Shown: positions 28,993-37,950, numbered from the stretch's first letter. The stretch is DNA of 64,000 bases from Chersky-840 sp963794615 (GCA_963794615.1 CAWCEP010000005.1:620001-684000); one strand, 5' to 3'. Numbers and translations: made by a program. The notes: generated by a model from the sequence alone, not told the origin.

Positions 28993-30544
28993 CCCCGTTC
29001 GCCTGGTTGGTGTACTGGGTGACCCACACGCCCCCGGTGGGCAGGAGGTTGCCGTTCTGGGCCGCGTAGGACACGGCATTGGCGCAGTTGCCCTGAGGGT
29101 CGTTCGTGTACCACGCCACCCACAGCGGGACCGCCGGTTGGAAGGCGCCGGCGATGCCGTTCCAGGTGAGGGGGCTCGTGTAGATGCCGACGTTGTTCAC
29201 CCCGGCGCCGCGCAAGGCGTTGATGGCGCCCGTGACGACCTGGTCGTTCTCGGCCGTGTTGGACGACCAGTTGGCCGCTTCGACGTCGAGCCACCACGTG
29301 ACCAGGGGGTTCACGCCCTGGGCCTGCGCGTACTGGTATGCGTAGACACCGGCTTCGTATCCCCAGTTGCACGACGTGTCACCGTTGCAGCCGGGTTGAT
29401 CGGTGGGGTCGGTCCCGTATGTCATGAAGATGTAGAGGTTGAGCCCTCCCCCCGCCCACTGGGCTTCGTGGGACAGGCACGGGTTGGGGGACCCGTTCGA
29501 CTGCCCGGTGGCCTGGACGATGCCGACGGTGTGTCCCGACGGCAGCGTGTTGGTGCACGTCGGGGGGTTGTCCTGGAATTTCGAGATGTCGTACCCGAAG
29601 CTCCCCGACGGATAGGCGCCATTGGCGGCCACACCCGTGCCGGGGCCGTCGGCGATGCCGACCACCGGCATCGTGATGTGTTGGGGCGCGGAGCCGAAGT
29701 ACCCGGCGTCGCCGAACGAGGTGACGGCGCCGTTGGCGTCGGTCAGCCAGTACCCACCCGGATCCGCGGACGCGATCCCCACCACGGGGCGGGCCAAGGC
29801 GTGGCCCCCCAGGGATCCGTCGAACCGGGCGTCGCCGAAGGCGAAGACCCCCCCGTCGGCAGCCACCATCAAATAGCCACCGGCGTCGGGAGAGGTGGCG
29901 CCCACGATCGGCGCCTGGAGCTTGAGGTTGCCCAGCGAGCCGGCGAACCCGGCATTGCCGAAGGCGAAGACCCCGCCGTCGGACGCCACGAGCCAGTAGC
30001 CGCCTCCGTTGGGGGTGGCCACGATGGCGACGACCGGCTTCGTGAGCTTGACCGCACCCATCGACCCGAAGAACGGGGCATCGAAGGCGAACACCCCGCC
30101 GTCCGAGGCCACCGTCCAGTAGCCGCCGGTGGCGGGGTCGGCGGCGATGCCCACCATGGGCTTGTTGAGCTTCACGCCTCCCATGGATCCGTGGAATCCG
30201 GCCGTGCCGAACGTGAACACCCCGCCGTCCGAGGCCACCGTCCAGTACCCCTGGCCGTCCGCTCCGGACATGCCCGTGGTGGGGGCGATGCCGACCATGG
30301 GCTGCGCCAGGCGCACGCCTCCCATGGACCCGTCGAAGGGCAGGCCGCCGAAATTGAACACCCCGCCGTCCGAAGCCACCATCCAGTACGCCGGCACCGC
30401 CGCGGTGGAGGTGGCAACGGCATCGGTCAGTCGGCGCGGCCTTGGGCCCGAGGCGACGACGACAGCTGCCACAACGGCGAGGGCGACGACGACAGCAGCG
30501 AGGGCGCGTGCGAGACGCGTCACATGTCGGGCGAGACGAGGCAT
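28964..30544 (-). CDS. secreted propeller-like repeat protein with GH25-like C-terminal domain
   Basis: A 526-residue exported protein. A signal peptide or membrane anchor (RLARALAAVVVALAVVAAVVV) is followed by six tandem repeats of about 41 residues, each with a GYW-VASDGGVF-FG core (about residues 50-300; the sixth is degenerate). The C-terminal about 210 residues start SFGYDISKFQDNPP and resemble GH25-like/DUF1906 lysozyme-fold domains, with TWWLDVEAANW probably holding catalytic acids. Such repeats are frequent in Acidimicrobiia surface proteins. It may bind or cut cell-wall glycans outside the cell (inference). ATG 30544 is used because the signal sequence begins there; a TTG at 30595 is an alternative. 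Confidence 0.75.
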   Translation of the reverse strand: MPRLARHVTRLARALAAVVVALAVVAAVVVASGPRPRRLTDAVATSTAAVPAYWMVASDGGVFNFGGLPFDGSMGGVRLAQPMVGIAPTTGMSGADGQGYWTVASDGGVFTFGTAGFHGSMGGVKLNKPMVGIAADPATGGYWTVASDGGVFAFDAPFFGSMGAVKLTKPVVAIVATPNGGGYWLVASDGGVFAFGNAGFAGSLGNLKLQAPIVGATSPDAGGYLMVAADGGVFAFGDARFDGSLGGHALARPVVGIASADPGGYWLTDANGAVTSFGDAGYFGSAPQHITMPVVGIADGPGTGVAANGAYPSGSFGYDISKFQDNPPTCTNTLPSGHTVGIVQATGQSNGSPNPCLSHEAQWAGGGLNLYIFMTYGTDPTDQPGCNGDTSCNWGYEAGVYAYQYAQAQGVNPLVTWWLDVEAANWSSNTAENDQVVTGAINALRGAGVNNVGIYTSPLTWNGIAGAFQPAVPLWVAWYTNDPQGNCANAVSYAAQNGNLLPTGGVWVTQYTNQANGVSLDGDYAC

Positions 30545-30754
30545 GGAGGAGTTGCTGCGATCCTTGCTGCGCGAGGGCGCGTCCGTGGGTTCCAAACAGG
30601 TCGAAGTGGCGGTGTCGAAAAGGGCCGGATCTGCATCCCATTCTCGTAGAGGTCACGGCGCGAAGCAACGACGCCCCCGGCACCTGCGCCCACCTGCGCC
30701 GATACACGCGTCACGATGGCGCGCCACGGCGATCCATCGTCTGCGACGAGCAGC

Positions 30755-32101
30755 TCAGCCTCTGAGGAGCTCGGCCACCCGGAAGGCGAGGTCGATGGCC
30801 TGACGGGCGTTGAGGCGGGGATCGCATGTCGTGGTGTAGCGCTCGTGCAACTGCCCCTCGACGATGTCACCGAAACCACCGAGGCATTCGGTGACGTCGT
30901 CACCGGTGAGCTCGAGGTGCACGCCACCGGGCCAGGTGCCCACCTGACGGTGGGCGAGGAAGAAGCCCTTCAGCTCGGCCAGGATGTCGTCGAAGCGTCG
31001 GGTCTTGCGGCCCCCCTCGCTCACGAAGGTGTTGCCGTGCATGGGGTCGCACGCCCAGACCACCGGATGCCCGGCGGCCCGCACCGCCTCGAGCAACGGA
31101 GGGAGGGCGTCGCCGACGGCGTCGGCTCCCATGCGGGCGATCAGCGTCAGGCGCCCCGGCGTCCGATCGGGGCTCAGGCGATCGCACAGCGCCACCGCTT
31201 CGGCGGGCGTGGTCGACGCCCCGAGCTTGCATCCGATCGGGTTGTGGATCCCCGACAAGAAGTCGATGTGGGCGCCGTCGAGCTGGCGGGTGCGCTCGCC
31301 CACCCACAGCATGTGCGCCGAGCAGTCGTACCAGTCGCCGGTGAGCGAGTCCATGCGCGTGAGCGCCTCTTCGTAGCCGAGGATCAGCGCGTCGTGACTC
31401 GTGAAGAAGTCGACCTGGTGCAACGACTGTTCGGCGTCGAGGTCGATCCCGCACGCGGCCATGAACCGCAGGGCACGGTCGATCTCGCCGGCGATCTGCT
31501 CATACCGTCGTCCTTCTTCGCTCGACGCCACGAACTGCTGGTTCCACAGGTGGACCTGGGACAGATCGGCGAAACCACCTTTGGTGAAGGCGCGTACCAG
31601 GTTCAACGTAGAAGCTGCTTGGTGGTACGCGGCTACCAACCGGTGCGGGTCGGGCACCCGTGCGACGGCGTCGGGGGCGTCGTCGTTGACCATGTGGCCG
31701 CGGAACGCCGGCAACTCCACGTCGCCGACGAGCTCGGTGGGCGACGAACGCGGTTTGGCGAACTGCCCGGCGATGCGACCGACCTTGAGGGCAGGAACAC
31801 CCGCTCCGTAGGTGAGGACCACGGCCATCTGCAAGATGACCTTGAGCTTGTCCCGGATGTCGTCGGCCGAGAATTCGGCGAAGGACTCCGCGCAGTCTCC
31901 GGCCTGCAGGAGAAAGGCGTCGCCCGCGGCTACCTGCGCCAACGACCGCTGAAGCGTCCGTGCCTCACCGGCGAAGACGAGCGGCGGAAGCCCGGCGAGC
32001 TCCTTCAGGACGCGCTCGAACTCGTCCGCATCGGGCCAGTCCGGCTGTTGCGCGGCGGGGAGATCCCGCCAGCGCTGCGGGCTCCATGCAACTGGGCTCA
32101 T
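30755..32101 (-). CDS. aroG: class II 3-deoxy-7-phosphoheptulonate synthase
   Basis: A 448-residue plant/actinobacterial-type DAHP synthase, the first step of the shikimate pathway. Family motifs: PPLVFAGEARTLQRSLAQVAAGDAFLLQAGDCAESF, VGRIAGQFAKPRSSPTE, LLWVGERTRQLDGAHIDF written here as HMLWVGERTRQLDGA, LIARMGADAV, VVWACDPMHGNTF. Length matches M. tuberculosis AroG-type enzymes, which carry feedback sites. ATG 32099-32101 reads MSPVAWSPQRW; a minus-strand TACGCT hexamer lies 8 bases upstream. It is divergent from nadD with only 39 bases between start codons. Confidence 0.93.
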   Translation of the reverse strand: MSPVAWSPQRWRDLPAAQQPDWPDADEFERVLKELAGLPPLVFAGEARTLQRSLAQVAAGDAFLLQAGDCAESFAEFSADDIRDKLKVILQMAVVLTYGAGVPALKVGRIAGQFAKPRSSPTELVGDVELPAFRGHMVNDDAPDAVARVPDPHRLVAAYHQAASTLNLVRAFTKGGFADLSQVHLWNQQFVASSEEGRRYEQIAGEIDRALRFMAACGIDLDAEQSLHQVDFFTSHDALILGYEEALTRMDSLTGDWYDCSAHMLWVGERTRQLDGAHIDFLSGIHNPIGCKLGASTTPAEAVALCDRLSPDRTPGRLTLIARMGADAVGDALPPLLEAVRAAGHPVVWACDPMHGNTFVSEGGRKTRRFDDILAELKGFFLAHRQVGTWPGGVHLELTGDDVTECLGGFGDIVEGQLHERYTTTCDPRLNARQAIDLAFRVAELLRG

Positions 32102-32109
32102 GGGCCTAC

Positions 32110-32115
32110 AGCGTA
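32110..32115 (-). promoter_or_regulatory. -10 element (TACGCT on minus strand) for DAHP synthase
   Basis: On the minus strand TACGCT ends 8 bases before the ATG at 32101. It lies only 13 bases from the nadD -10 on the other strand. Confidence 0.45.
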
Positions 32116-32128
32116 AATGCTCGGCGCC

Positions 32129-32134
32129 TACGCT
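32129..32134 (+). promoter_or_regulatory. -10 element (TACGCT) for nadD
   Basis: TACGCT ends 6 bases before the GTG at 32141. This predicts a leaderless nadD message. Confidence 0.5.
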
Positions 32135-32140
32135 CGGGAC

Positions 32141-32773
32141 GTGGACACACCAGCGGCCGCAGGGGGCGATGGAGGACGGGGGCCCGGACCTCGCATCGGC
32201 ATCTTCGGAGGCACGTTCGACCCCGTCCACGTCGGACACCTGGTGGCGGCCGCATGGGCCCGAGAGGCGTTCGAGCTCGACCGCGTGCTCCTCGTGGTGG
32301 CCAACGTGCCCTGGCAGAAAGCCGGGACCCGCACCGTCAGCGCGGCCGAGGACCGCTTTCTCATGGTGCAGGCCGCCGTCGCCGGGGTCCCCGGGCTCGA
32401 GGTCAGCCGTGTCGAGATCGACAGGGGCGGTCCGAGCTATACCGCCGACACCGTCCACGAGCTGATGGCGACGACGCCTGGCCTACGGCCGTATGTGATC
32501 GTCGGCGCCGATGTGGCCGGCGAGCTCGGAACCTGGCAGCGGGTGGCGGAGCTGCGCGAGGTGGTCACCTTGGTGGTGGTCGATCGGGGCGGGGTGGGAT
32601 CAGGCGATGATCCGCCGGGTTGGCAGGTGGAGCGGCTCGCCATCCCCGCCCTCGACATCTCGAGCAGTCAGCTCCGCGAGCGGCTGGCCCAGGGCAGGTC
32701 CGTGGATTTCCTCATTCCCGAGCCCGCCATACGTTGCATTCGCCAGCTAAATCTGTACGCTGACAGCAGATGA
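32141..32773 (+). CDS. nadD: nicotinate-nucleotide adenylyltransferase
   Basis: A 210-residue nucleotidyltransferase that makes deamido-NAD from NaMN and ATP. The GIFGGTFDPVHVGHLVAA motif near residue 15 binds ATP (H-x-G-H), and LDISSSQLRERL is the C-terminal ISSTxIR-like motif. GTG 32141 is supported by the -10 element 6 bases upstream; an in-frame ATG at 32117 lies within that promoter. The TGA stop overlaps the ATG of the following small ORF. Confidence 0.92.
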   Translation: MDTPAAAGGDGGRGPGPRIGIFGGTFDPVHVGHLVAAAWAREAFELDRVLLVVANVPWQKAGTRTVSAAEDRFLMVQAAVAGVPGLEVSRVEIDRGGPSYTADTVHELMATTPGLRPYVIVGADVAGELGTWQRVAELREVVTLVVVDRGGVGSGDDPPGWQVERLAIPALDISSSQLRERLAQGRSVDFLIPEPAIRCIRQLNLYADSR

Positions 32774-32865
32774 GTCGCGCAGATGCCGTTCGAACCGCCA
32801 CCGGGCCCGACAACGGGCGCTCGAGGGGTTTGACCGAGGTGGGTGTGGCGGTTCCCGCCGTATGA
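32770..32865 (+). CDS. 31-codon ORF bridging nadD and rsfS
   Basis: ATG at 32770 overlaps the nadD TGA (ATGA) and its own TGA at 32863-32865 overlaps the rsfS ATG at 32862 (ATGA). The product starts MSRADAVRTATGPDNGRSRG and resembles nothing I know. A TACGCT hexamer ends 8 bases before the ATG, so a separate leaderless start is also possible. The third-position GC is lower than in neighbours, so it may be only a translational bridge rather than a functional peptide. Other actinobacteria often carry a LytR-type gene here. Confidence 0.35.
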   Translation: MSRADAVRTATGPDNGRSRGLTEVGVAVPAV

Positions 32866-33278
32866 CGGCCTCCGCCGAGCGGGCGTCGGCGGACAACGGA
32901 CCTCCCGAGGTGCCGGAGGCTGCGCTGGTGGCGGCCCGCGCCGCAGACGCCAAGTTGGGCCGCGACACGGTGGTGCTCTCCATGGGGGACTTCCTCGGGG
33001 TCACCGATGCATTCGTCATCACGAGCGGGGCCAACGCCCGTCAGGTCCGCGCCATCGTCGACGAGGTGGAACGGCAGGTGAAGGAGTCGGCGGGCCGGGC
33101 GCCGCGCGCCACCGAGGGCTTGCGCGACCTGACATGGGTCCTCATGGACTACGGCGATTTCCTCGTGCACGTCTTTCAGGACGAGGCACGCGCCTATTAC
33201 GACCTCGAACGGTTGTGGGGCCACGCCCCTCGTCGCTCGGCCGACGGGGCCTTGACCGAGCAGGGCGCCGGCGACTGA
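32862..33278 (+). CDS. rsfS: ribosome silencing factor RsfS
   Basis: A 138-residue protein that binds L14 and blocks subunit joining under starvation. Conserved segments: RAADAKLGRDTVVLSMGDFLGVTDAFVITSGANARQVRAI and DYGDFLVHVFQDEARAYYDLERLWGHAP. It follows nadD, its usual partner, through a 31-codon bridging ORF. There is no Shine-Dalgarno, fitting translational coupling. The gene ends 16 bases before the convergent GerMN gene. Confidence 0.93.
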   Translation: MTASAERASADNGPPEVPEAALVAARAADAKLGRDTVVLSMGDFLGVTDAFVITSGANARQVRAIVDEVERQVKESAGRAPRATEGLRDLTWVLMDYGDFLVHVFQDEARAYYDLERLWGHAPRRSADGALTEQGAGD

Positions 33279-33294
33279 GCACCCCCACCAGGAT

Positions 33295-33903
33295 TCAGGG
33301 GGCCAAGGCGGGGAACTGGGCGGTGGTGGCCACGGGGACGAGGGCCCCGCTGCCCACCGGCACCTCCACGGGCTGTCCCGCCAGCTCGAAGGTGACCCCG
33401 GTTACGCCGGGGAGCGCCGACGCGGTGAAGACGACCTGGGCCACCGCCTGGATCTCGGGTGGTCCCACGATCTGGCCGAAGGTGCCGCCCAGGTTGACCG
33501 TGGCCGTGCCTCCCGCGATGTTGGCACCGAGCACCGTCGTCTGGGAAGTGACGGCACTCTGCAGTCCCGCCGCCGTCTCCGCATCGGTCGGGCCCGCCAC
33601 CAGTGTCCTGAGCACGGTGAGGAGGTCGGGCGGAGAGACCGATACGGTACGCGACACCGGCGCGACGTGACCGGTCGGACCGATCAGGTAGATGCGGACG
33701 GGGATCGCGATCGGCGACGGGACGGTGGTGATGGTGGTGGTGGACTGCGTCGGCGCCAGGAGGTCGAAGGGCACCCCGTGGCGCGACAGCGCGGCGGGCT
33801 GGCTGTCGGTCGGCACGCCGCAGCCGGCCAGCCCGACCACGACCGCCCCCGTGGCCAGGAGGGCAGAGCGTAAACGGCGCATGCGATGCAGCCAGAAGGT
33901 CAC
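33295..33903 (-). CDS. GerMN domain lipoprotein, LpqB-like
   Basis: A 202-residue lipoprotein: SALLATGAVVVGLAGC is a signal peptide with lipobox LAGC. A GerMN domain follows (IPVRIYLIGPTGHVAPVSRTVSV, LLTVLRTLVAGPTDAE, GTATVNLGGTFGQIVG). It sits directly after the response regulator and kinase, mirroring mtrA-mtrB-lpqB of mycobacteria, but lacks the long beta-propeller-like C-terminal part of LpqB (about 580 residues). It probably modulates the kinase from outside the membrane. The GTG overlaps the kinase stop (GTGA). Confidence 0.82.
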   Translation of the reverse strand: MTFWLHRMRRLRSALLATGAVVVGLAGCGVPTDSQPAALSRHGVPFDLLAPTQSTTTITTVPSPIAIPVRIYLIGPTGHVAPVSRTVSVSPPDLLTVLRTLVAGPTDAETAAGLQSAVTSQTTVLGANIAGGTATVNLGGTFGQIVGPPEIQAVAQVVFTASALPGVTGVTFELAGQPVEVPVGSGALVPVATTAQFPALAP

Positions 33904-35404
33904 GACCGGTCCGTCCCCGGTTCTCGTTCCGGATCGGCCGGCGCCACCACGACCCCGTCACCGTCCCTGGTGGGCAGCTCGATGACGAACCGGTTCTCGC
34001 CGTCGGAGCCGGACTCCACCCATACCCGTCCGCCGTGCAGCCGAACGTGCTCGGCGACGAGCGACAGCCCGAGGCCCGTCCCGTTGGTCACGCCGCGCTG
34101 GCCCGCCGCCTGGCCCCGGTAGAAACGCTCGAAGATCCGGTCGCGCTCACCGGGCGCCACACCGGGGCCGCGGTCGGCGACCACGAAGCGCACACCGCGG
34201 TCGGGACCCGGGACGACGGCCAGCCGGGTGACACCCCCGGCGTACTGTTCCGCGTTGTCCACCAGGTTCGTCACGACGCGCTCGATGCGACGCTTGTCGA
34301 CCCACAGTCGCAAGCCCGACACCGACGGGTCCACGTCGACGGGGACGTCGCCGGCGCCTCCGGCCGCGGCCGCCTGGCGGGCGAGCTCGCCCACTTCGAC
34401 CTCGTCGAGCGACAGCTCGGCCGAACCCGTGTCCACGCGGCTGATCTCCAGCAGGTCGTCGACCATCCGCTGGAAGCGGTGGAGCTCGGTGCTGAGCAGG
34501 TCGAGGGCGTGGCGGCTGCGGGGGGGAGCTCGTCACGGTGCGACTCGAGGACGCCCAGCGACGTGGCGAGCGTCGTGAGCGGTGAGCGGAGCTCGTGGCT
34601 CACATCGGCGGTGAAGCGCACCTCGTGGTCGATGCGTTCCTGCAGGGCGTCGGTCATCCGGTTGAACGACGACGCCAGGGCGGAGAGCTCGGGGTCGCCC
34701 TCGGCCAGCAACCGGGTGTCGAGGCTCCCACCGGCCACCGTCTCCGCGGCGCGCGACACCTGGGCCAGGGGCCGCAGGGCGCGTCCGCTCGCCCATCGGC
34801 CGATCACCGCGCCCGCCACCGTCGTCAACAGGGCGGCCGCGGCCAGGGCGAGGGCGAGGATGCGCAGGGTTCGGCTCAGGTCGTCGAGCGAGAACACCTC
34901 GAAGTACGCCGCGTTGACGCTCGGGATGGGCAGCCCGACGGCCATCTGCGGCGTGTTCCCCAGCACGAAGTGTTGCGTGGCCGGCGTCCCCGACACGACC
35001 AAGACCCGCATGGCGACCGGGATGGCGTTCTCGCCCACCGAGATCGAGGTGGCGTACCACTGGCCCTTGTGCTCGAGGACCGAGCGCGAGCCGGGCACGG
35101 TGTCGAGCGACGCCAGCAGTTGGAAGATGTTGGGGTTCACCGACCGAAGCGACGAGCGAGCCAACGACGCGTTGACGTACGCCTGGCGCAGGATCGCCGT
35201 CTCGCGCTCTCTGAGGATGAATTGGCGGGCCGTGAAATACGTGATGCCGGCCATGGTCGCCGACAGGGCGAGCGCCCCCAGCCCGAAGGTGACCGTGACA
35301 CGAGCCCGCAGGCCGAGATTCGACCACGGTCGTCGGCGGGAGTGGGTGTGGCGGGGTGGGGCGTCGCCGATGAGGTTCACTCGGCGCGTGCGCAGGGCGC
35401 GCAT
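33900..35404 (-). CDS. MtrB-like sensor histidine kinase (frame break at G7 run 34520-34526)
   Basis: About 501 residues when repaired. It has two transmembrane segments (VTVTFGLGALALSATMAGI; LALALAAAALLTTVAGAVIG), an extracytoplasmic sensor of about 150 residues, a HAMP domain, the H box FTADVSHELRSPLTTLATSL, then in the other frame N, G1, F and G2 boxes (RVVTNLVDNAEQYA, VVADRGPGVAPG, GTGLGLSLVAEHV). A single missing base in the seven-G run explains the split; adding it gives continuous DHp helix sequence RSRHALDLL to MVDDLLEISRVD. It starts 9 bases after the regulator gene ends. It phosphorylates that regulator. Confidence 0.88.
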
Positions 35405-35413
35405 GCCGGGCCC

Positions 35414-36091
35414 TCAGGTGGCCAGCTTGTAGCCCATCCCACGCACGGTGAGGATGTGTCGGGGATTGGCGGGGTCGGCTTCGATCTTGGTGCGCAGTCG
35501 CCTGATGTGGACGTCGACGAGCCGTCCGTCACCGAAGTAGTCGTAGCCCCACACCCGGTCGAGGAGTTGCTCCCGGGTCAGCACCTTGCCCGGGTTGGTG
35601 GCGAGCTCGCACAGGAGACGGAATTCCGTGCGGGTGCAGTGGACCTCGACACCGGCTCTACGGACCGTGCCCTCGTCGGGAAGGACTTCGACGTCGCCGA
35701 ACGACAACACCTCGGAGGCGTCGACCGACCGGGAGCGACGCAACAGGGCGCGGATGCGAGCCGCCAGCTCCTTGGCGACGAAGGGCTTGGTGACGTAGTC
35801 GTCGGCCCCGGCTTCGAGCCCGGCCACGACGTCGTGGGTGTCGTTGCGCGCCGTCACCATGATGACGGGCACCGCGCTCGTCCGCCGCAGCTGTCGGCAG
35901 CACTCGAAGCCGTCCATGCCGGGCAGCATGAGATCGATGAGCACGACATCGGCGGGTTGCTCCGCGTATCGTTCGAGCCCCACCTCGCCCGACCCCGCCT
36001 CGTCGACCTCGTACCCCTCGTCCTCGAGCGCGAGGCGCATCGAGGCGCGGATGCGCTCGTCGTCCTCCACGAGGAGGATGCGGTTGCTCAT
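35414..36091 (-). CDS. OmpR-family response regulator, MtrA-like
   Basis: A 225-residue regulator with a receiver domain (acidic pair in LVEDDERIRASM, phospho-Asp in VVLIDLMLPGMDG near residue 52, Thr in MVTARN, Lys in YVTKPF) and a winged-helix DNA-binding domain (TRTEFRLLCELATNPGKVLTREQLLDRVWGYDYFGDGRLVDVHIRRLR). The last segment is very close to MtrA. With the kinase and GerMN lipoprotein it forms the envelope and cell-cycle sensing operon known as mtrAB-lpqB (function inferred from mycobacteria and streptomycetes). Confidence 0.92.
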   Translation of the reverse strand: MSNRILLVEDDERIRASMRLALEDEGYEVDEAGSGEVGLERYAEQPADVVLIDLMLPGMDGFECCRQLRRTSAVPVIMVTARNDTHDVVAGLEAGADDYVTKPFVAKELAARIRALLRRSRSVDASEVLSFGDVEVLPDEGTVRRAGVEVHCTRTEFRLLCELATNPGKVLTREQLLDRVWGYDYFGDGRLVDVHIRRLRTKIEADPANPRHILTVRGMGYKLAT

Positions 36092-36170
36092 GGGCGCTCG
36101 TTCATCGGGGTCCGATCACAGCAGGTCCACCGACCAGTGGCGTCGGAGCCCCGTCGGGCCTGCGATGCGA

Positions 36171-37856
36171 TCAGGTCGATTTCCAGATCTGGGGGGTCCA
36201 GATCGTCCCTACGATCATGCCGTATGCCTTGGCACCCTCAGGCGTCGTGGGGTTGTTCCAATTCTGCACCTTGGAATTGGCCACCACGGCCCAGGTGGCG
36301 CGGTCCTGCCAGATGTAGGGCAGGTCCACGTTGAGGCGCTTGGCCACGCCCTGGTAGGCGGCCGCCCTTGTCGCCGGGTCGGTGGAGGTCCGGCCCTGCT
36401 GGAGGAAGGTCTCGATCAACGGGTCGGTGTTGCGGGCGAAGTTCGGCGCGATCGACGACGCGCCGCTCCCGAAGATCTCGGTGGGGCTCCACCACAGGTA
36501 GTTGAGGTCCGGGTCCACCGCCGCGAACTGACGCCACGACGTGGCCTGGAACAGGCCGTCGAGGGCGTCGTTGATCTGGTCGGCCTGCTGGACCTGGGTG
36601 AGCGTCACCTTCATCCCCACCGCTGCGAGCTGGTTCTGGAGGTATTGCACGACTTTCACCGAATAGGCCGAGTTGGTCGACTGGAGTGAGAACGCGACCG
36701 CCTTGCCCGTCTCGGTCTCCAACTGTCGGACGAGCGCCTTGGCCTTGCTGGGGTTGTAGGCCGGGTAGCCGACGTCGGCCGAATAGTACGGGGTGCCGGG
36801 GACGAAGGGTTGGTTGGTGGGTGTGTTGACACCGCTGTCGACCACTTGCGAGTACTGCCGGGGATTGATGGCCATGGCCATGGCCTGGCGGACGCGAATG
36901 TCCTTCATGGCCGGGTCCAGGCAGTTGATCATGATGAAGTTCATGTCGGGCTCGCCCACGATGTGGGCGGTGTCGTCGAGGTACCCGTAGCTGTCGTCGG
37001 CCCGGAATTGCAGGATGCTCGCCGGCAGGTCCGTGTGCATGATGTCGATGTTGCCGGCCAGCAACGCATTGGCACGCTGCTGGGCATCGGTGATGGGCCG
37101 GTACGTCACGGAGTCGAGATAGGGCAGGCCCGGGCGCCAGTAGTCCTCGTTGCGCACCGCCGTGAAATGGTCGTTGGGCGTCCATTCCTTGAACTTGAAC
37201 GGCCCGGTGCCGATGGGCCGTTCCGATCCCTTGGGGTCGGCGATCATGGCGGGGGCGGCGATGTAGCCCGGCTGGCCGCCGATGCCGCCGGCGAGATAGG
37301 CGGGAAACGGCACCCAGGGCTGCTTGAGCGTGATGGTCACGGTGTCCGAGCTCGTCGCCTCGATGTTGCTCACGGCGGTGAACGTCACGCCGAGCAGGGC
37401 GCCTTTGAAGTGGTTCAGGCTCCCCGCGATGGCGGCCGCGTCACAGGGGGTGCCGTCGTGGAACCTGACGTTGGGACGCGCCGTGATCGTCCACACCGTG
37501 TAGTCAGAGTTGGGGGTGATCGCCTTGGCGAGATAGGGCTGGACGCTGCCGTCGGTGGCGATGATGGTGAGCGGGTCGAAGACGGTGCGGGCGTAGAGCA
37601 CCCCCGTCTCGTCGAAGCGGGCCGTCGCCGGGTCGAACCCCTGCTCCTCGGCCTCGACCCCGAACACGAGCGAGCCCCCTCGCTTGGGCGTGGCAGTGGA
37701 GATGCCGTTGCGAGGGCCGCTCGAGAGCGATCCCGAGGGACCCGAGCCCGAGCCGCACGCGCTCAGCAGGCCGCCCACCCCACCCGCGGCGGCGACGCCG
37801 CCGGCCGCAAGCGCACTGCGAGCGAGAAAAGAACGCCGGTCGATCTGGTCGGGCAC
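36171..37856 (-). CDS. ABC-type peptide/oligopeptide substrate-binding lipoprotein (SBP family 5)
   Basis: A 561-residue exported protein. The N terminus carries a twin-arginine signal (DRRSFLARSALAAGG) ending in lipobox LSAC, so it is probably Tat-exported and lipid-anchored. The SBP_bac_5 body has ARTVFDPLTIIATDGSVQPYLAKAI, VWTITARPNVRFHDGTPCDA and GTGPFKFKEW. It should bind peptides or similar ligands for an ABC importer, but no permease or ATPase gene is adjacent. GTG 37854-37856 is chosen because the signal begins there, with AGGGGG upstream. It is divergent from xerC and 79 bases upstream of the regulator gene. Confidence 0.85.
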   Translation of the reverse strand: MPDQIDRRSFLARSALAAGGVAAAGGVGGLLSACGSGSGPSGSLSSGPRNGISTATPKRGGSLVFGVEAEEQGFDPATARFDETGVLYARTVFDPLTIIATDGSVQPYLAKAITPNSDYTVWTITARPNVRFHDGTPCDAAAIAGSLNHFKGALLGVTFTAVSNIEATSSDTVTITLKQPWVPFPAYLAGGIGGQPGYIAAPAMIADPKGSERPIGTGPFKFKEWTPNDHFTAVRNEDYWRPGLPYLDSVTYRPITDAQQRANALLAGNIDIMHTDLPASILQFRADDSYGYLDDTAHIVGEPDMNFIMINCLDPAMKDIRVRQAMAMAINPRQYSQVVDSGVNTPTNQPFVPGTPYYSADVGYPAYNPSKAKALVRQLETETGKAVAFSLQSTNSAYSVKVVQYLQNQLAAVGMKVTLTQVQQADQINDALDGLFQATSWRQFAAVDPDLNYLWWSPTEIFGSGASSIAPNFARNTDPLIETFLQQGRTSTDPATRAAAYQGVAKRLNVDLPYIWQDRATWAVVANSKVQNWNNPTTPEGAKAYGMIVGTIWTPQIWKST

Positions 37857-37950
37857 GGTCCCTACCCCCTTCGGGGCGCTTTCGACATGTCTCGGCTGGT
37901 TGCGCCCTGCACCGTCCTGGACAATAGCGTCGCAGGCCCGCCTAGACGGG

